From NCBI GenBank assembly GCA_019636235.1, contig JAHBXW010000018.1:39500-103499 (forward strand): a stretch of DNA of 64,000 bases, in the 5' to 3' direction. Under the pieces are notes generated by a model. The model made no database searches. It was not told where the DNA came from and saw only the letters and a list, made by a program, of their open reading frames with translations. The position numbers were made by a program, and so were the translations under genes. Source of the stretch: Planctomyces sp. GTDB taxonomy: Bacteria; Planctomycetota; Planctomycetia; Planctomycetales; Planctomycetaceae. Below are positions 43,565 through 52,477 of the stretch, in pieces (position 1 is the stretch's first letter; every line of letters begins with the position of its first letter).

Positions 43565-44938
43565 TTACGCGAACAGCTCATGGATCGGATGGAAATCGCT
43601 GTCGACCAGCGGGAACGGACGGCCCGCAGGACCGGGCAGCGTCCCCTCGGGATCGAGACCCAGGCTGTGAAAGATCGTCGCCACGACGTCGCCGGGCTGC
43701 ACGGGCCGATCGGCCGGGACGGCGCCGATGGGATCGCTGGCGCCGATCGCCCGCCCGCCGCGCACGCCGCCCCCTGCGAAGTACACGGTGTAGCACTGCG
43801 GCCAGTGGTCGCGTCCCCCGGCCGGGTTCACGCGCGGCGTCCGGCCGAACTCCGCCAGGTTGCAGACCAGCGTCGAATCGAGCAGCCCCCGCTGGGCGAG
43901 ATCGGCGATCAGCGCCGAGTACGCCTGGTCGTACATCGGAGCCACGATGTCCCGCATGCCCTCAATCGAGGTGAAGGGCTTCGAGCCGTGGATGTCCCAG
44001 GTGATCTCGTCGAACACCGTCAGGAACGTATTGATCGTGACGAACCGCACGCCGGCCTCGATCAGCCGTCGCGACAGCAGGCAGCACTGGCCAAAGCGGT
44101 TCATGCCGTAGCGCTCGCGGACCTCCGTCGGCTCCTGCGACAGATCGAACGCCTCGCGGGCCTGCGTGCTGGTCATCAGCCGGAACGCAGCCTGGAAGTT
44201 GTTGTCGAGCAGCGCCGCGTTCTCTGACGCCTCGAAATCGCTGACCGCCTGGTCCACGATGGCCCGCATCTTCCGTCGCCGGTCCAGCCGCACCGTGCCG
44301 ATCTCCTGCGGCGGCAACAGATCCGGCACCTGGAACGCGGCCTGCGACGGATCAGCCATCAGTGCGAACGGGTCCTGGGCCTTCCCGAGAAAGCCCGCCG
44401 CCTGGCCGCTGGGCAGGTTGCCGCCGCCGCGCCCCATCGGTTCGGGCAGCAGCACGAACGGCGGCAGGTCGGTCTTTCGTCCCTTGAGGAAGCTGACGAC
44501 GGAGCCGACATGCGGCGTGTTGATGCCCCCCGAGAAGATCCGCCCCGTCTGCATCACCTGCCAGCCGGCGTCATGCACCGCGGCGCTCGTGTGATGACAC
44601 GACCGCACCAGAGAAAACCGATCCGCGACCTCCGCGTGGCGCGGCAGGATTTCCGACAGATGGAACTCCGGCGACGCCGTCGAAATCGCCTGGAACGGCC
44701 CGCGAATCTCCGAAGGCGCGTCCGGCTTCATGTCGAACGTGTCCAGTTGGCTGGGCGCGCCGAGGTTGAAGATCATGATGCAGGAACGGTCGTCCGAGGT
44801 CGGCGCCGCCTGCTGCTTCGCCTGCAGATAGGCCGGCAGCGTCAATCCGATAGCGCCCAGCGCGCCGACCTGCAGGAAGTCGCGCCGCGTCGTCCCCGTG
44901 CAGGTCTGCGCCTCGCCGGGACCAAGGAACGTCAGCAT
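43565..44938 (-). CDS. DUF1501 secreted protein (copy 1)
   Basis: This 457-residue protein has a twin-arginine-like leader (TTRRDFLQVGALGAIGL) and the DUF1501 core. It reads CIMIFNLGAPSQLDTFDMKPDAP, EILPRHAEVADRFSLVRSCHH, EFGRTPRVNPAGGRDHWP and GRAIGASD. The fold is related to alkaline phosphatase and sulfatases, but the substrate is unknown. In many planctomycetes a DUF1549/DUF1553 (PSD1) gene precedes a DUF1501 gene. Here no such partner is adjacent, since the upstream neighbour is an EEP-family gene. It is 63 bases upstream of the PfpI gene on the same strand. Confidence 0.9.
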   Translation of the reverse strand: MLTFLGPGEAQTCTGTTRRDFLQVGALGAIGLTLPAYLQAKQQAAPTSDDRSCIMIFNLGAPSQLDTFDMKPDAPSEIRGPFQAISTASPEFHLSEILPRHAEVADRFSLVRSCHHTSAAVHDAGWQVMQTGRIFSGGINTPHVGSVVSFLKGRKTDLPPFVLLPEPMGRGGGNLPSGQAAGFLGKAQDPFALMADPSQAAFQVPDLLPPQEIGTVRLDRRRKMRAIVDQAVSDFEASENAALLDNNFQAAFRLMTSTQAREAFDLSQEPTEVRERYGMNRFGQCCLLSRRLIEAGVRFVTINTFLTVFDEITWDIHGSKPFTSIEGMRDIVAPMYDQAYSALIADLAQRGLLDSTLVCNLAEFGRTPRVNPAGGRDHWPQCYTVYFAGGGVRGGRAIGASDPIGAVPADRPVQPGDVVATIFHSLGLDPEGTLPGPAGRPFPLVDSDFHPIHELFA

Positions 44939-45070
44939 CGGTGCACCTCAAGCGCTGCCAGGCGGAATACGGTCGCAGGGGGGGAGCCAGGGCGACAGGT
45001 CCGCTCCGGTCCCTTCTTCCAGTCTATCACACCGCGCCGGATGCGCCGCCAGCCCGCGGCCGGACCAACC

Positions 45071-46087
45071 TCACAGCGGGGAGATCACGCCCACCACGGC
45101 CGCATGGTCCGACCGCCAGTGCCAGTGACGCTCGCAGCGGACGGGACTCAGCGTCTCGCTGACCCAGATCTGGTCCAGAGACAACACCGGCGCCGGCACG
45201 GGCCAGGTCGGCGTGTAGCCGTTCCCGGAACTCAAAAAGAGTTCGCGCAGTCCGCGCGTCCGCAACATCCGGAAGTTCGTCGAGTCGAGCGGCGTGTTGA
45301 AGTCCCCCGCGACAATCATGGGCTGGCCGCGGCGCCGATCCAGATGCTCGGCCAGCAGTTCAAAGGTCGGCCGCCGGAAATACAGCGGGTCGGAACCGAG
45401 ATCGACGGCGAAAATGGTCCACGGCCCCCAGGGCGTCTCCACGTCCAGTTCCCGCAATCGGCTGTCGACCTTCGGACTCCCCAGCCGATAGGCCTTCGCC
45501 TCCCCTGCCGGCCACCGGGAGATCAGCACCAGACCCGCGCCGAGAATCGAGACATGATGTTCCGGGAAGGCTGCCTTACAGATCCCCCGCACATCCTCGT
45601 CCGCCGGGTCAGCCTCGACGAGCACCGCAATGTCGGGCCGCATGGTCGCCAGATGCTCGACCAGTTCCCGCAGTCCCAGACTGCCGTGCGCCACGTTCCA
45701 GGTCGCGACGCGAACTTCCGTCTGCGCCGTTCCCGGATCGCGAATCTGCCAGCTCGAAGAATGCCACGCCAGCGCGCAGCCCAGGCTCGTCGCGAACAGC
45801 AGCCGGCACTCCAGCCGCCGGCTTCGGAGCTGCGCGAATTTCGCCGCCAGCAGCGCCACGATGGCCAGCACCGACCAGGGCGTCGCATAGTAGATCACGC
45901 CCGTGCCCGGAAGGCTGTCCTGGACGGTCGACCGCACAATGAGGCCGGCCGCCAGCAACAACAGCGCGGCCGCCCGCGCCGCTGTCAGCAGGCGACGTCG
46001 CCACGGACGCGGCGGCGGAAGCAAAAACCCCGGAGGCGGTTTCTCCCCCGCAGCCGGAAGCATGGGAACTGACACGTGAGATTCCAT
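45071..46087 (-). CDS. membrane-anchored EEP-family (endonuclease/exonuclease/phosphatase) protein
   Basis: This 338-residue protein starts at ATG 46087 (a second candidate is 46063). It has three hydrophobic segments near the start (about residues 30-46, 60-79 and 85-105) and then an EEP domain. The catalytic signature is intact: ATWNVAHG near 125, EAD in the next strand, GDFNTPLDS (about residue 262) and SDHAAVVG near the end. The family hydrolyses phosphodiesters in nucleic acids, lipids or inositol phosphates. The membrane part and lack of a nuclease-specific feature favour a surface or lipid role. The reading frame continues upstream without protein-like features. Confidence 0.8.
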   Translation of the reverse strand: MESHVSVPMLPAAGEKPPPGFLLPPPRPWRRRLLTAARAAALLLLAAGLIVRSTVQDSLPGTGVIYYATPWSVLAIVALLAAKFAQLRSRRLECRLLFATSLGCALAWHSSSWQIRDPGTAQTEVRVATWNVAHGSLGLRELVEHLATMRPDIAVLVEADPADEDVRGICKAAFPEHHVSILGAGLVLISRWPAGEAKAYRLGSPKVDSRLRELDVETPWGPWTIFAVDLGSDPLYFRRPTFELLAEHLDRRRGQPMIVAGDFNTPLDSTNFRMLRTRGLRELFLSSGNGYTPTWPVPAPVLSLDQIWVSETLSPVRCERHWHWRSDHAAVVGVISPL

Positions 46088-46268
46088 TCGCAACGAGATC
46101 GACAGAATTCGCAGGATCGCGGCGGAGGCCATCCGCTGCAACCACGGACGCGCTGCGCACACTCGGCGATGCGTCGCGCGTGAAGGAATCCTCAAGGTTG
46201 CAGGGAGCGTAGCGCTGTCGTCCCCCACGTCCAGCGGCCCATGATCGCGGGACCATCTCTCGGACAAC

Positions 46269-49200
46269 TCACCGCTCGGTTCCGGCGTCCAGCAGGTCGA
46301 CGCCGCCGTCCGCGTACAGCACCACGAGTTGCCGGCTGTCCGGCGAGAACCGGATCCGCTCGACGTTCGCCGCGCGGATCGGAATCGTGAGAGCCAGCCG
46401 CTGCACGTTCCATTTCCACAACCGCACGGCCCCGTCGTCTCCGGCCGTGGCCAGCGATCGGCCGTCGGGCGAAAACTCGGCGCTGCGGCAGGCGTTGCGA
46501 TGCGCCACCGTCGACCAGACCTGCTCCCCTGTGGCCGGATTCCAGAGACGCAGCGTCCGATCGCTGCTGACGCTCGCCAGCGTCTTTCCATCAGGATGCC
46601 AGGCGATGCCCCGGACCGTGGTGTCATGTCCGATGAACTGGCGAAGCAAGGCGCCCGTCGCGACATCCACCGTCTGCACCACGTTGGAATTCGTCATGGC
46701 CAGCGTCTTTCCATCAGGCGAGAACGTCAAGTCGTCCATCTGCCAGCAGGGAACCTTCGCCAGGCTGATTCGTCTTTCCAGGTCCACGATGTCGACGAAC
46801 CGCTCGAGCAGGGTGTCGATGTCCGACGGCGGATGCCGGCTCACGACGACCGCCAGCCGACGGCCGTCCGGCGAGAGGGCGCACATGTGACAGACGGCGT
46901 TCCCCGCGTATGTCCAGATGGCGCGCGGTGCGGACAGGTCGGCCGGAACCTGCACGACCTTCGGCGTCCCGCTCCAGGTCCCGCAAATCAGGCCGGAGTT
47001 CCGGGCCGCCGCCACCGAATGCCAGTTGTGCTCCCCGCTCTGTGCCGCCCGCGTCTCGAGCCGGTTGGTCACCAGCCGCAGCTCGCCCTTGCCTGCCAGC
47101 AGCAGGTCGCCGGACGGCAGGAACTGAACGTCGCTTGTCGAGGTCAGTTCGAGCTGCGGCAGACGCGGTTCGCTGAGCCGCCACGAGATGATCCGGCCGT
47201 CCTTGCCGGCCGTCACCAGGGTCTCGCCCTCCTGGATGAACGTCAGGGCGTAAAGCCGCCCGTCGTGCGCGTGCCATGACTCCACGTCCGGCTGATCCGG
47301 CCCCGGCAGCGTCACGATCGGCATGCCATCCTCCGGAACCGGGATGAGATGCACCGCGCCCGAGGAATCCCCCGCCGCCACCCAGCGATCATCCTCGGAA
47401 AACAGCAGCGCATGCGGCGAATCCGGCAGCCGGTATTGACGCACGGCGCGTTCCGGATCGGCGACGGGGACGATCGAGATCAGCCCGTCCGACGAGCCCG
47501 TCGCCAACAGCCGGCCCGACCGGGAAAACCGCGCCAGCGAGGCCACCGGCGTCCACGCCAGCTGCTCCGAGTTTTCCAGCCCCGCGCCGTAGAGCCACAC
47601 GCCGCCCAGTTCCGCGCCGATCGCCACCTGCCCCTCGGACCCGACGTCCACGGTCTCCAGGTAGATTTCGTCCGTCGGCAACTGGGCGATCTCCATCCCG
47701 GTCGCGGCGTCCAGGACGCGCGCGGTCGGCTCGTTGCCGACACTGATGAGCTTCGTGCCGTCCGGCGTGTAGGCGATCTGAAACGCGAGGTTGCGATGCG
47801 CGCGGACCTGCCATTTGACGTTCAGCGTCTGCAGGTCGCGCACGACGACGGTCCCGTCGTCGCCGGCCGAGGCCAGATGCCGGCCATCGGGCGACACGGC
47901 CAGGCCGTTCACTTCCCCCTGCTCCGAGTTGAAGGAGCGCAGCAGTTCGCCCGTCCGTCCGTTGAAGAACCGGATCAGACCATCGGCGCCCGCCGCAGCC
48001 AGTTCGCCGTTGGGCAGCGGCTGGAGGTAATAGACCGGCGCGCCGCCCGACGCGAGTTCCTGCCGCATCCGCTTTCCCTGTCGCAGCAGGTAATGCCACT
48101 CGAACCCCCGCATGTCGGGCTGATCGACTTGCGGGAGGTGCTCGTGCAGCGCCTCCTGCAGCCGCGTCGCATCCCGATCCTTCCAGGCGTCCTCCGCGCG
48201 CCGCATGTCGGCGGCGTACAGCAGCATGCGGTTCTTCCGTTCGACGTCGAGCGCCTTGTCGCGCTCGTCGAGCGCCCACGACTCGGCCAGCGATGCGCGG
48301 ATCGCCTGCCAGCTCGTCGCGGCGATCCCCATCACGATCGCCACAAACACCAGCGCGGCCGTCGTCGCCAGTCGCTTGTTCCGGCTGACGAACTTGCGGA
48401 CCCGGTAGGCCGTCGTTGGCGGACAGGCCTGCACCGGCTCGTTGTTCAGGTATCGCTGAATGTCGGCCGCCAGCCCGCTGACCGTCTCGTAACGCCGGTT
48501 GCGATCCTTCTCCAGCGCCTTCATCACGATCCAGTCCAGCTCCCCGCGCAGCGATTCCTGCAGCTTCCGCGGATCGATCCGCCGCTGGTCCGAGACCGTC
48601 GTCCGCGCCGCGGCGTTCAGCGTCGCCACCCGGTGGCTGGGACGCGGCGGATCAACGTCGCAGATCAACTTCCGCATCGCCTCGTACCCCGAGGCCTTGA
48701 ACGTCTCCTTGTCGAACGGCGTCGAACCTGTCAGCAGTTCGTACAGCAGCACGCCCAGAGAATAGATGTCGCTTCGCGTGTCGACGTCCCGCGCGCTGTA
48801 CTGCGTCTGCTCCGGCGACATGTACATCGGCGTGCCGATCACCTGCCCGTACGCCGTGAACAGCGTGCGGTCGGTCAACGGCTGGCTGAGCGCCTTCGCC
48901 ACGCCGAAGTCGATCACCTTCGGGACGGGGTGGGCGTCGTCCATGGTCACCAGGACGTTCGTGGGCTTCAGGTCCCGGTGAATGATGCCCTTCTGATGCG
49001 CGTGCTGAACGGCCCGGCAGACATCCAGAAACAGCGTCAGACGCTCCCGCTGCGGCAGCCGCGCCTGATTGCAGAACCGCGTGATGGGCGTGCCGTGCAC
49101 CAGGTCCATTACGAAGTACGGCCGGCCCGTCGCCGTGACTCCCCCGCCCAGCACCCGGGCGATGTTGGGATGGTCCATCATCGCCAGCGCCTGCCGCTCC

Positions 49201-49637
49201 GCCTCCAGCCGCGCGATGACGTCCAGCGTGTCCATCCCCGGCTTGATGATCTTCAGCGCCACCTTCCGCCGCACCGGGGACGTCTGCTCCGCCATGTAGA
49301 CGACCCCCATCCCCCCCTCGCCGATCTTCTGCAGCAGGCGGTAGCAGTCGATCCAGGCGCCCGGCCCTTCCAGAGTGCGGCCATCCGCGCCCGACGGCTC
49401 GACCGTGATGTCCGGATCAGACGGCGTCAGCGGCTCCATCGACCGCGGCGCCAGCCTTGAACCCGACGCCGATCCGCTGTCCTCGTCCCGATTCGCCTCC
49501 AGCAGATTGCGGACCCGCGTGCGCAGTTCGGCGTCATCGGGACAGAGCGCCAGCAGCCGTTCGTCCCAGTCCGCCGGCGGAACCGAATTCAACAGGAGTT
49601 CGTACAGCTCTTGGAGGTGCGGATTCGGCTCGGACAT
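46269..49637 (-). CDS. Hanks-type serine/threonine kinase with membrane helix and WD40 domain
   Basis: This 1122-residue protein has an N-terminal acidic region, a kinase domain (about residues 99-400), one membrane helix (about 423-443) and an extracytoplasmic domain of about 680 residues with WD40-type repeats. Kinase motifs are complete: GEGGMGVVY (107-115), Lys129, HRDLKPTNV (220-228), DFG (243-245) and SPE. The WD40 part has repeated 'SPDGRxLA-x-x-x-x-D-G-x-V-x-x-W' units and is likely a beta-propeller that binds a ligand or protein. Kinase-WD40 fusions are typical of planctomycetes. It starts at ATG 49637. The PP2C phosphatase at 9163 may oppose it, but the genes are far apart. Confidence 0.92.
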   Translation of the reverse strand: MSEPNPHLQELYELLLNSVPPADWDERLLALCPDDAELRTRVRNLLEANRDEDSGSASGSRLAPRSMEPLTPSDPDITVEPSGADGRTLEGPGAWIDCYRLLQKIGEGGMGVVYMAEQTSPVRRKVALKIIKPGMDTLDVIARLEAERQALAMMDHPNIARVLGGGVTATGRPYFVMDLVHGTPITRFCNQARLPQRERLTLFLDVCRAVQHAHQKGIIHRDLKPTNVLVTMDDAHPVPKVIDFGVAKALSQPLTDRTLFTAYGQVIGTPMYMSPEQTQYSARDVDTRSDIYSLGVLLYELLTGSTPFDKETFKASGYEAMRKLICDVDPPRPSHRVATLNAAARTTVSDQRRIDPRKLQESLRGELDWIVMKALEKDRNRRYETVSGLAADIQRYLNNEPVQACPPTTAYRVRKFVSRNKRLATTAALVFVAIVMGIAATSWQAIRASLAESWALDERDKALDVERKNRMLLYAADMRRAEDAWKDRDATRLQEALHEHLPQVDQPDMRGFEWHYLLRQGKRMRQELASGGAPVYYLQPLPNGELAAAGADGLIRFFNGRTGELLRSFNSEQGEVNGLAVSPDGRHLASAGDDGTVVVRDLQTLNVKWQVRAHRNLAFQIAYTPDGTKLISVGNEPTARVLDAATGMEIAQLPTDEIYLETVDVGSEGQVAIGAELGGVWLYGAGLENSEQLAWTPVASLARFSRSGRLLATGSSDGLISIVPVADPERAVRQYRLPDSPHALLFSEDDRWVAAGDSSGAVHLIPVPEDGMPIVTLPGPDQPDVESWHAHDGRLYALTFIQEGETLVTAGKDGRIISWRLSEPRLPQLELTSTSDVQFLPSGDLLLAGKGELRLVTNRLETRAAQSGEHNWHSVAAARNSGLICGTWSGTPKVVQVPADLSAPRAIWTYAGNAVCHMCALSPDGRRLAVVVSRHPPSDIDTLLERFVDIVDLERRISLAKVPCWQMDDLTFSPDGKTLAMTNSNVVQTVDVATGALLRQFIGHDTTVRGIAWHPDGKTLASVSSDRTLRLWNPATGEQVWSTVAHRNACRSAEFSPDGRSLATAGDDGAVRLWKWNVQRLALTIPIRAANVERIRFSPDSRQLVVLYADGGVDLLDAGTER

Positions 49638-49693
49638 CTGCGGAACCCGATTGGTCGTCGCGGCCGGCTTGTGGGGGAATCGCCGTCCCGCCG

Positions 49694-49699
49694 ATGATA
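49694..49699 (-). promoter_or_regulatory. possible -10 element of the kinase gene
   Basis: The minus strand reads TATCAT 57 bases before ATG 49637. Confidence 0.35.
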
Positions 49700-49751
49700 C
49701 CGCGCACGGCGGACCGGCCGGCACGCCACGTTCGGGAATTGAAGCCCCAGG

Positions 49752-50936
49752 TCAGGCGATGACCGGCCACGCGAACGTCGACGTCAGGTCGATCCGCCGC
49801 CCTGTCCGCTGCGACTCGCGCGCCGCCACGATAATGTCCACCACATGCAGCGCGTGCTCCGGCGTGATCAGCGTCTCCTCTCCTGTGGCCAGGGTCTTCG
49901 CCACCAGCGACGCCCCCTGTTGCCACACGTAGCCTTCGGAGTCGACGGCGTGCCGCACCATCTGCGGCTGCGCCTCGGTCGCCAGGTCGACGCCCTGCGG
50001 CTCCCAGTCGTACCCGACGAGTCCCATGTAGCCCTTCGAACCCACGATCGAAATCGTGTGCCGCTGTTCCCCGTGCCCCTCGTGGCCATGCGGATTGAAG
50101 TAGTTGAATCCGCACTGGACATGCGAGATGACGCCGCCGCCGTGGTCGATCAGCACCTGGGCGTTGTCCTCCTCGGTGACCTGGATGGTTCCCTTGCGAT
50201 CGATCTCGCGCGTGGGCGTGATGATGCTGACCATCGCCGTCACGGATATCGCCGGGCCCAATAGCCCGGTCAGGCTGGTCATGTTGTACACGCCCAGGTC
50301 GGGCATGCTGCCGCCGCCAGTCTCGTAGAAGAAGGACGACCAGCCTGGTCCGGTGTGGCCGTAATCGGCATGCGCGGCGGCGACGCGGCCCAGCCGCCCC
50401 TGCGCCAGCGCCTGCGCCATGAACCGGAACTGCGGGCTGGCGACGACGGCCGGAGCCCCCCACAGTCGCAGCCCCTTGTCCCGCGCCGCCTGCAGGATCG
50501 CGATGCCCGCCGCGTGCGTGTTGGCGATCGGCTTCTCGCTCCACACATGCCGCCCCGCGGCAATCGCCTCCTGGTTCAGGTGCTCGTGCTCCTGCATGTC
50601 GGTCAGGTTCACCAGCAGGTCGAACTCCGCGCCGGCCAGCATGCGGTCAATCCGCGGATAATGGTGCTCGATCCCGAACTCCCGTGCCCGCCGTTCGGCG
50701 CGCTCGGGAATGATGTCGCATGTGCTGACCAGCTCGACATGCGGCGACTCCTTGAGATGCGGCAGGTACACGCCGGAGACGCTGCCGCAGCCGATGACGC
50801 CGACGCGCACCTTTTTCGTTTCGGCGGCGCGGGCGGAGGCGGGCTGCGCCGCGGCGGCCAGCGTGATTGCGGCGGCGCCGCCAGCGGCCTGTTGCAGAAA
50901 CTCCCGACGAGCGATTTCCGGAGCGGTCATGGTCAT
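49752..50936 (-). CDS. Gfo/Idh/MocA family oxidoreductase with twin-arginine-like signal
   Basis: This 394-residue protein starts at ATG 50936. A leader with RREFLQQAAGGAAAITLAAAAQPASA (two arginines before a hydrophobic stretch) suggests export by the Tat system. The Rossmann part VRVGVIGCGSVSGVYLPHL (about residues 36-54) binds NAD(P). The conserved EKP motif (WSEKPIANT) and a C-terminal beta-sheet domain follow. Substrates are usually sugars or sugar acids. Secreted, Tat-exported Gfo/Idh proteins are common in planctomycetes. It is divergent from the beta-lactamase-like gene and probably single. Confidence 0.9.
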   Translation of the reverse strand: MTMTAPEIARREFLQQAAGGAAAITLAAAAQPASARAAETKKVRVGVIGCGSVSGVYLPHLKESPHVELVSTCDIIPERAERRAREFGIEHHYPRIDRMLAGAEFDLLVNLTDMQEHEHLNQEAIAAGRHVWSEKPIANTHAAGIAILQAARDKGLRLWGAPAVVASPQFRFMAQALAQGRLGRVAAAHADYGHTGPGWSSFFYETGGGSMPDLGVYNMTSLTGLLGPAISVTAMVSIITPTREIDRKGTIQVTEEDNAQVLIDHGGGVISHVQCGFNYFNPHGHEGHGEQRHTISIVGSKGYMGLVGYDWEPQGVDLATEAQPQMVRHAVDSEGYVWQQGASLVAKTLATGEETLITPEHALHVVDIIVAARESQRTGRRIDLTSTFAWPVIA

Positions 50937-50992
50937 CTCTCTCGAATCTGGAATGGCGCGCAAAGGCGGAAGGCCGGGACGCGGTCGCCGGC

Positions 50993-50998
50993 ATTGTA
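50993..50998 (-). promoter_or_regulatory. possible -10 element of the Gfo/Idh/MocA gene
   Basis: The minus strand reads TACAAT 57 bases before ATG 50936. Confidence 0.35.
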
Positions 50999-51141
50999 AA
51001 CCCCCGGGGCGCAGCCGAATAAGCGCCAGAGCCCGCGAGCCTGCCGCCCGGCCGGGCGCAAACTCGACGTGCAATTGCCGAACGGGCCGCGCGTTCTCAA
51101 ACTGCGAACGGTTCTCCCCGGTCATTCTTCAGGATGCACGC

Positions 51142-52377
51142 ATGGCGACAGCTCGCACGTGTCTCGTCACTTCCGCCTGCGGCGCCTGCGTGGCGCTCGC
51201 AGGAGCCCTCGCGATGCAGCCGCGCCTCAACCCGGCATACGCCGAGGAGCAACCGCCACGAGCCGCCGCCTCCGCCCCGCCGCGCGTGCCGGCCATCGAC
51301 GCCGCGCTGCAGGCGCTGCTCGATCAGCACGAGGCCGCCGGGCTGGTCGCTTTGGTCGCTCAGAACGGAACCGTCATTCATCAGAGCGCGATTGGCAGCG
51401 CGAACCTCGAGGAATCTCGGCCCATGACGGCCGACGCGATGTTCTGGATCGCGTCGATGACGAAGCCCATGACGGCCTCCGCCGTGATGATCCTGGAGGA
51501 AGAGGGCCGGCTGTCGATCGATGACCCCGTGTCGAAACACATCCCCTCGTTCGCCAACCTCAAGTTGTCCGACGGTTCGCCGGTGAAGGAAACGCTGCTG
51601 ATCCGCCATCTGCTGACCCACACCTCGGGTCTGTCAGGTCTTGAACGGCCGCCAGGGCCGGAGACGCGGACGCTGGAAGAACAGGCCAACCTGATGGCGC
51701 AGGCGCCGCTGGCTTTCGAACCGGGTTCGAAGTGGGCCTATGGATCGAGCCTCGAGGTCGCGGGACGCATCGTCGAAGTCGCCTCGGGCCAGCCGTTTGA
51801 CGAGTTTCTCGCTGAGCGCGTGTTTCGCCCGCTCGACATGCGGGAGGCGACGTTCGTCCTCAGCGACGAACAGGCCGCCCGGCTGGCGACGACCTACCGG
51901 GTCAACGAATCCCGTGATGGACTGACGCCGGGACGGAACCGATACGTTTCGAACGTTCCGGGAATCCGCCAGACGCCGATGCCGTCCGGGGGTCTGTTCG
52001 CGACTGTGCGGGACGTCCAGCGTTTCTACCAGATGCTCCTGAACGACGGCGAGCTGGAGGGCGTCCGCATCCTCCAACCCGAAACCGTCGCCAGAATGAC
52101 GTCGCTGCAGACAGGCGAGCTGCCCACGGGCTTCACGCCGGGCAACGGATGGGGATTGGGCGTGTGCATCGTGCGGGCGCCGCAGGGCGTCAGCGAGGCG
52201 CTGTCCCCAGGCTCGTTCGGTCACGGAGGCGCGCATGGCACGCAGGTCTGGTGCGACCCGGAACGCCATGCGCTGTACGTGCTGATGCTTCAACGGGCCG
52301 ACCTGCCAAACAGCGACAATTCTGAGTTCCGCCGTCTGCTGCAGAATGAAGGCCTCCGCGCCCTCGATGCCCAATGA
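51142..52377 (+). CDS. serine beta-lactamase-like hydrolase (secreted)
   Basis: This 411-residue protein has a signal peptide (residues about 1-34) and a class C beta-lactamase/esterase fold. The catalytic SxxK is SMTK with Ser105 and Lys108, the YxN-like motif is YGSS near residue 203, and an HGGAHG stretch near residue 364 occupies the KTG position. These give acyl-transfer chemistry on esters or peptides. Antibiotic resistance is not implied. The Y-x-S, where many have Y-x-N, fits esterase-type members. A gap of 100 bases separates it from the DUF1080 lipoprotein gene, so both may share a transcript. Confidence 0.88.
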   Translation: MATARTCLVTSACGACVALAGALAMQPRLNPAYAEEQPPRAAASAPPRVPAIDAALQALLDQHEAAGLVALVAQNGTVIHQSAIGSANLEESRPMTADAMFWIASMTKPMTASAVMILEEEGRLSIDDPVSKHIPSFANLKLSDGSPVKETLLIRHLLTHTSGLSGLERPPGPETRTLEEQANLMAQAPLAFEPGSKWAYGSSLEVAGRIVEVASGQPFDEFLAERVFRPLDMREATFVLSDEQAARLATTYRVNESRDGLTPGRNRYVSNVPGIRQTPMPSGGLFATVRDVQRFYQMLLNDGELEGVRILQPETVARMTSLQTGELPTGFTPGNGWGLGVCIVRAPQGVSEALSPGSFGHGGAHGTQVWCDPERHALYVLMLQRADLPNSDNSEFRRLLQNEGLRALDAQ

Positions 52378-52477
52378 ACCGCGGCCGTCTGTGTCGCGTC
52401 CGCCCGTCCGTTCACTTCCGATCCGCTGCTGGCCCCCGCCCCGAGCCCCGATGCCCGAACGCTTCCCGAGGATGCTC

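Noticed and set aside
51142..52377. Antibiotic-resistance beta-lactamase
   Set aside because: The protein has SxxK but Y-x-S where many have Y-x-N, and it is of the broad esterase/beta-lactamase-like family common in environmental bacteria.
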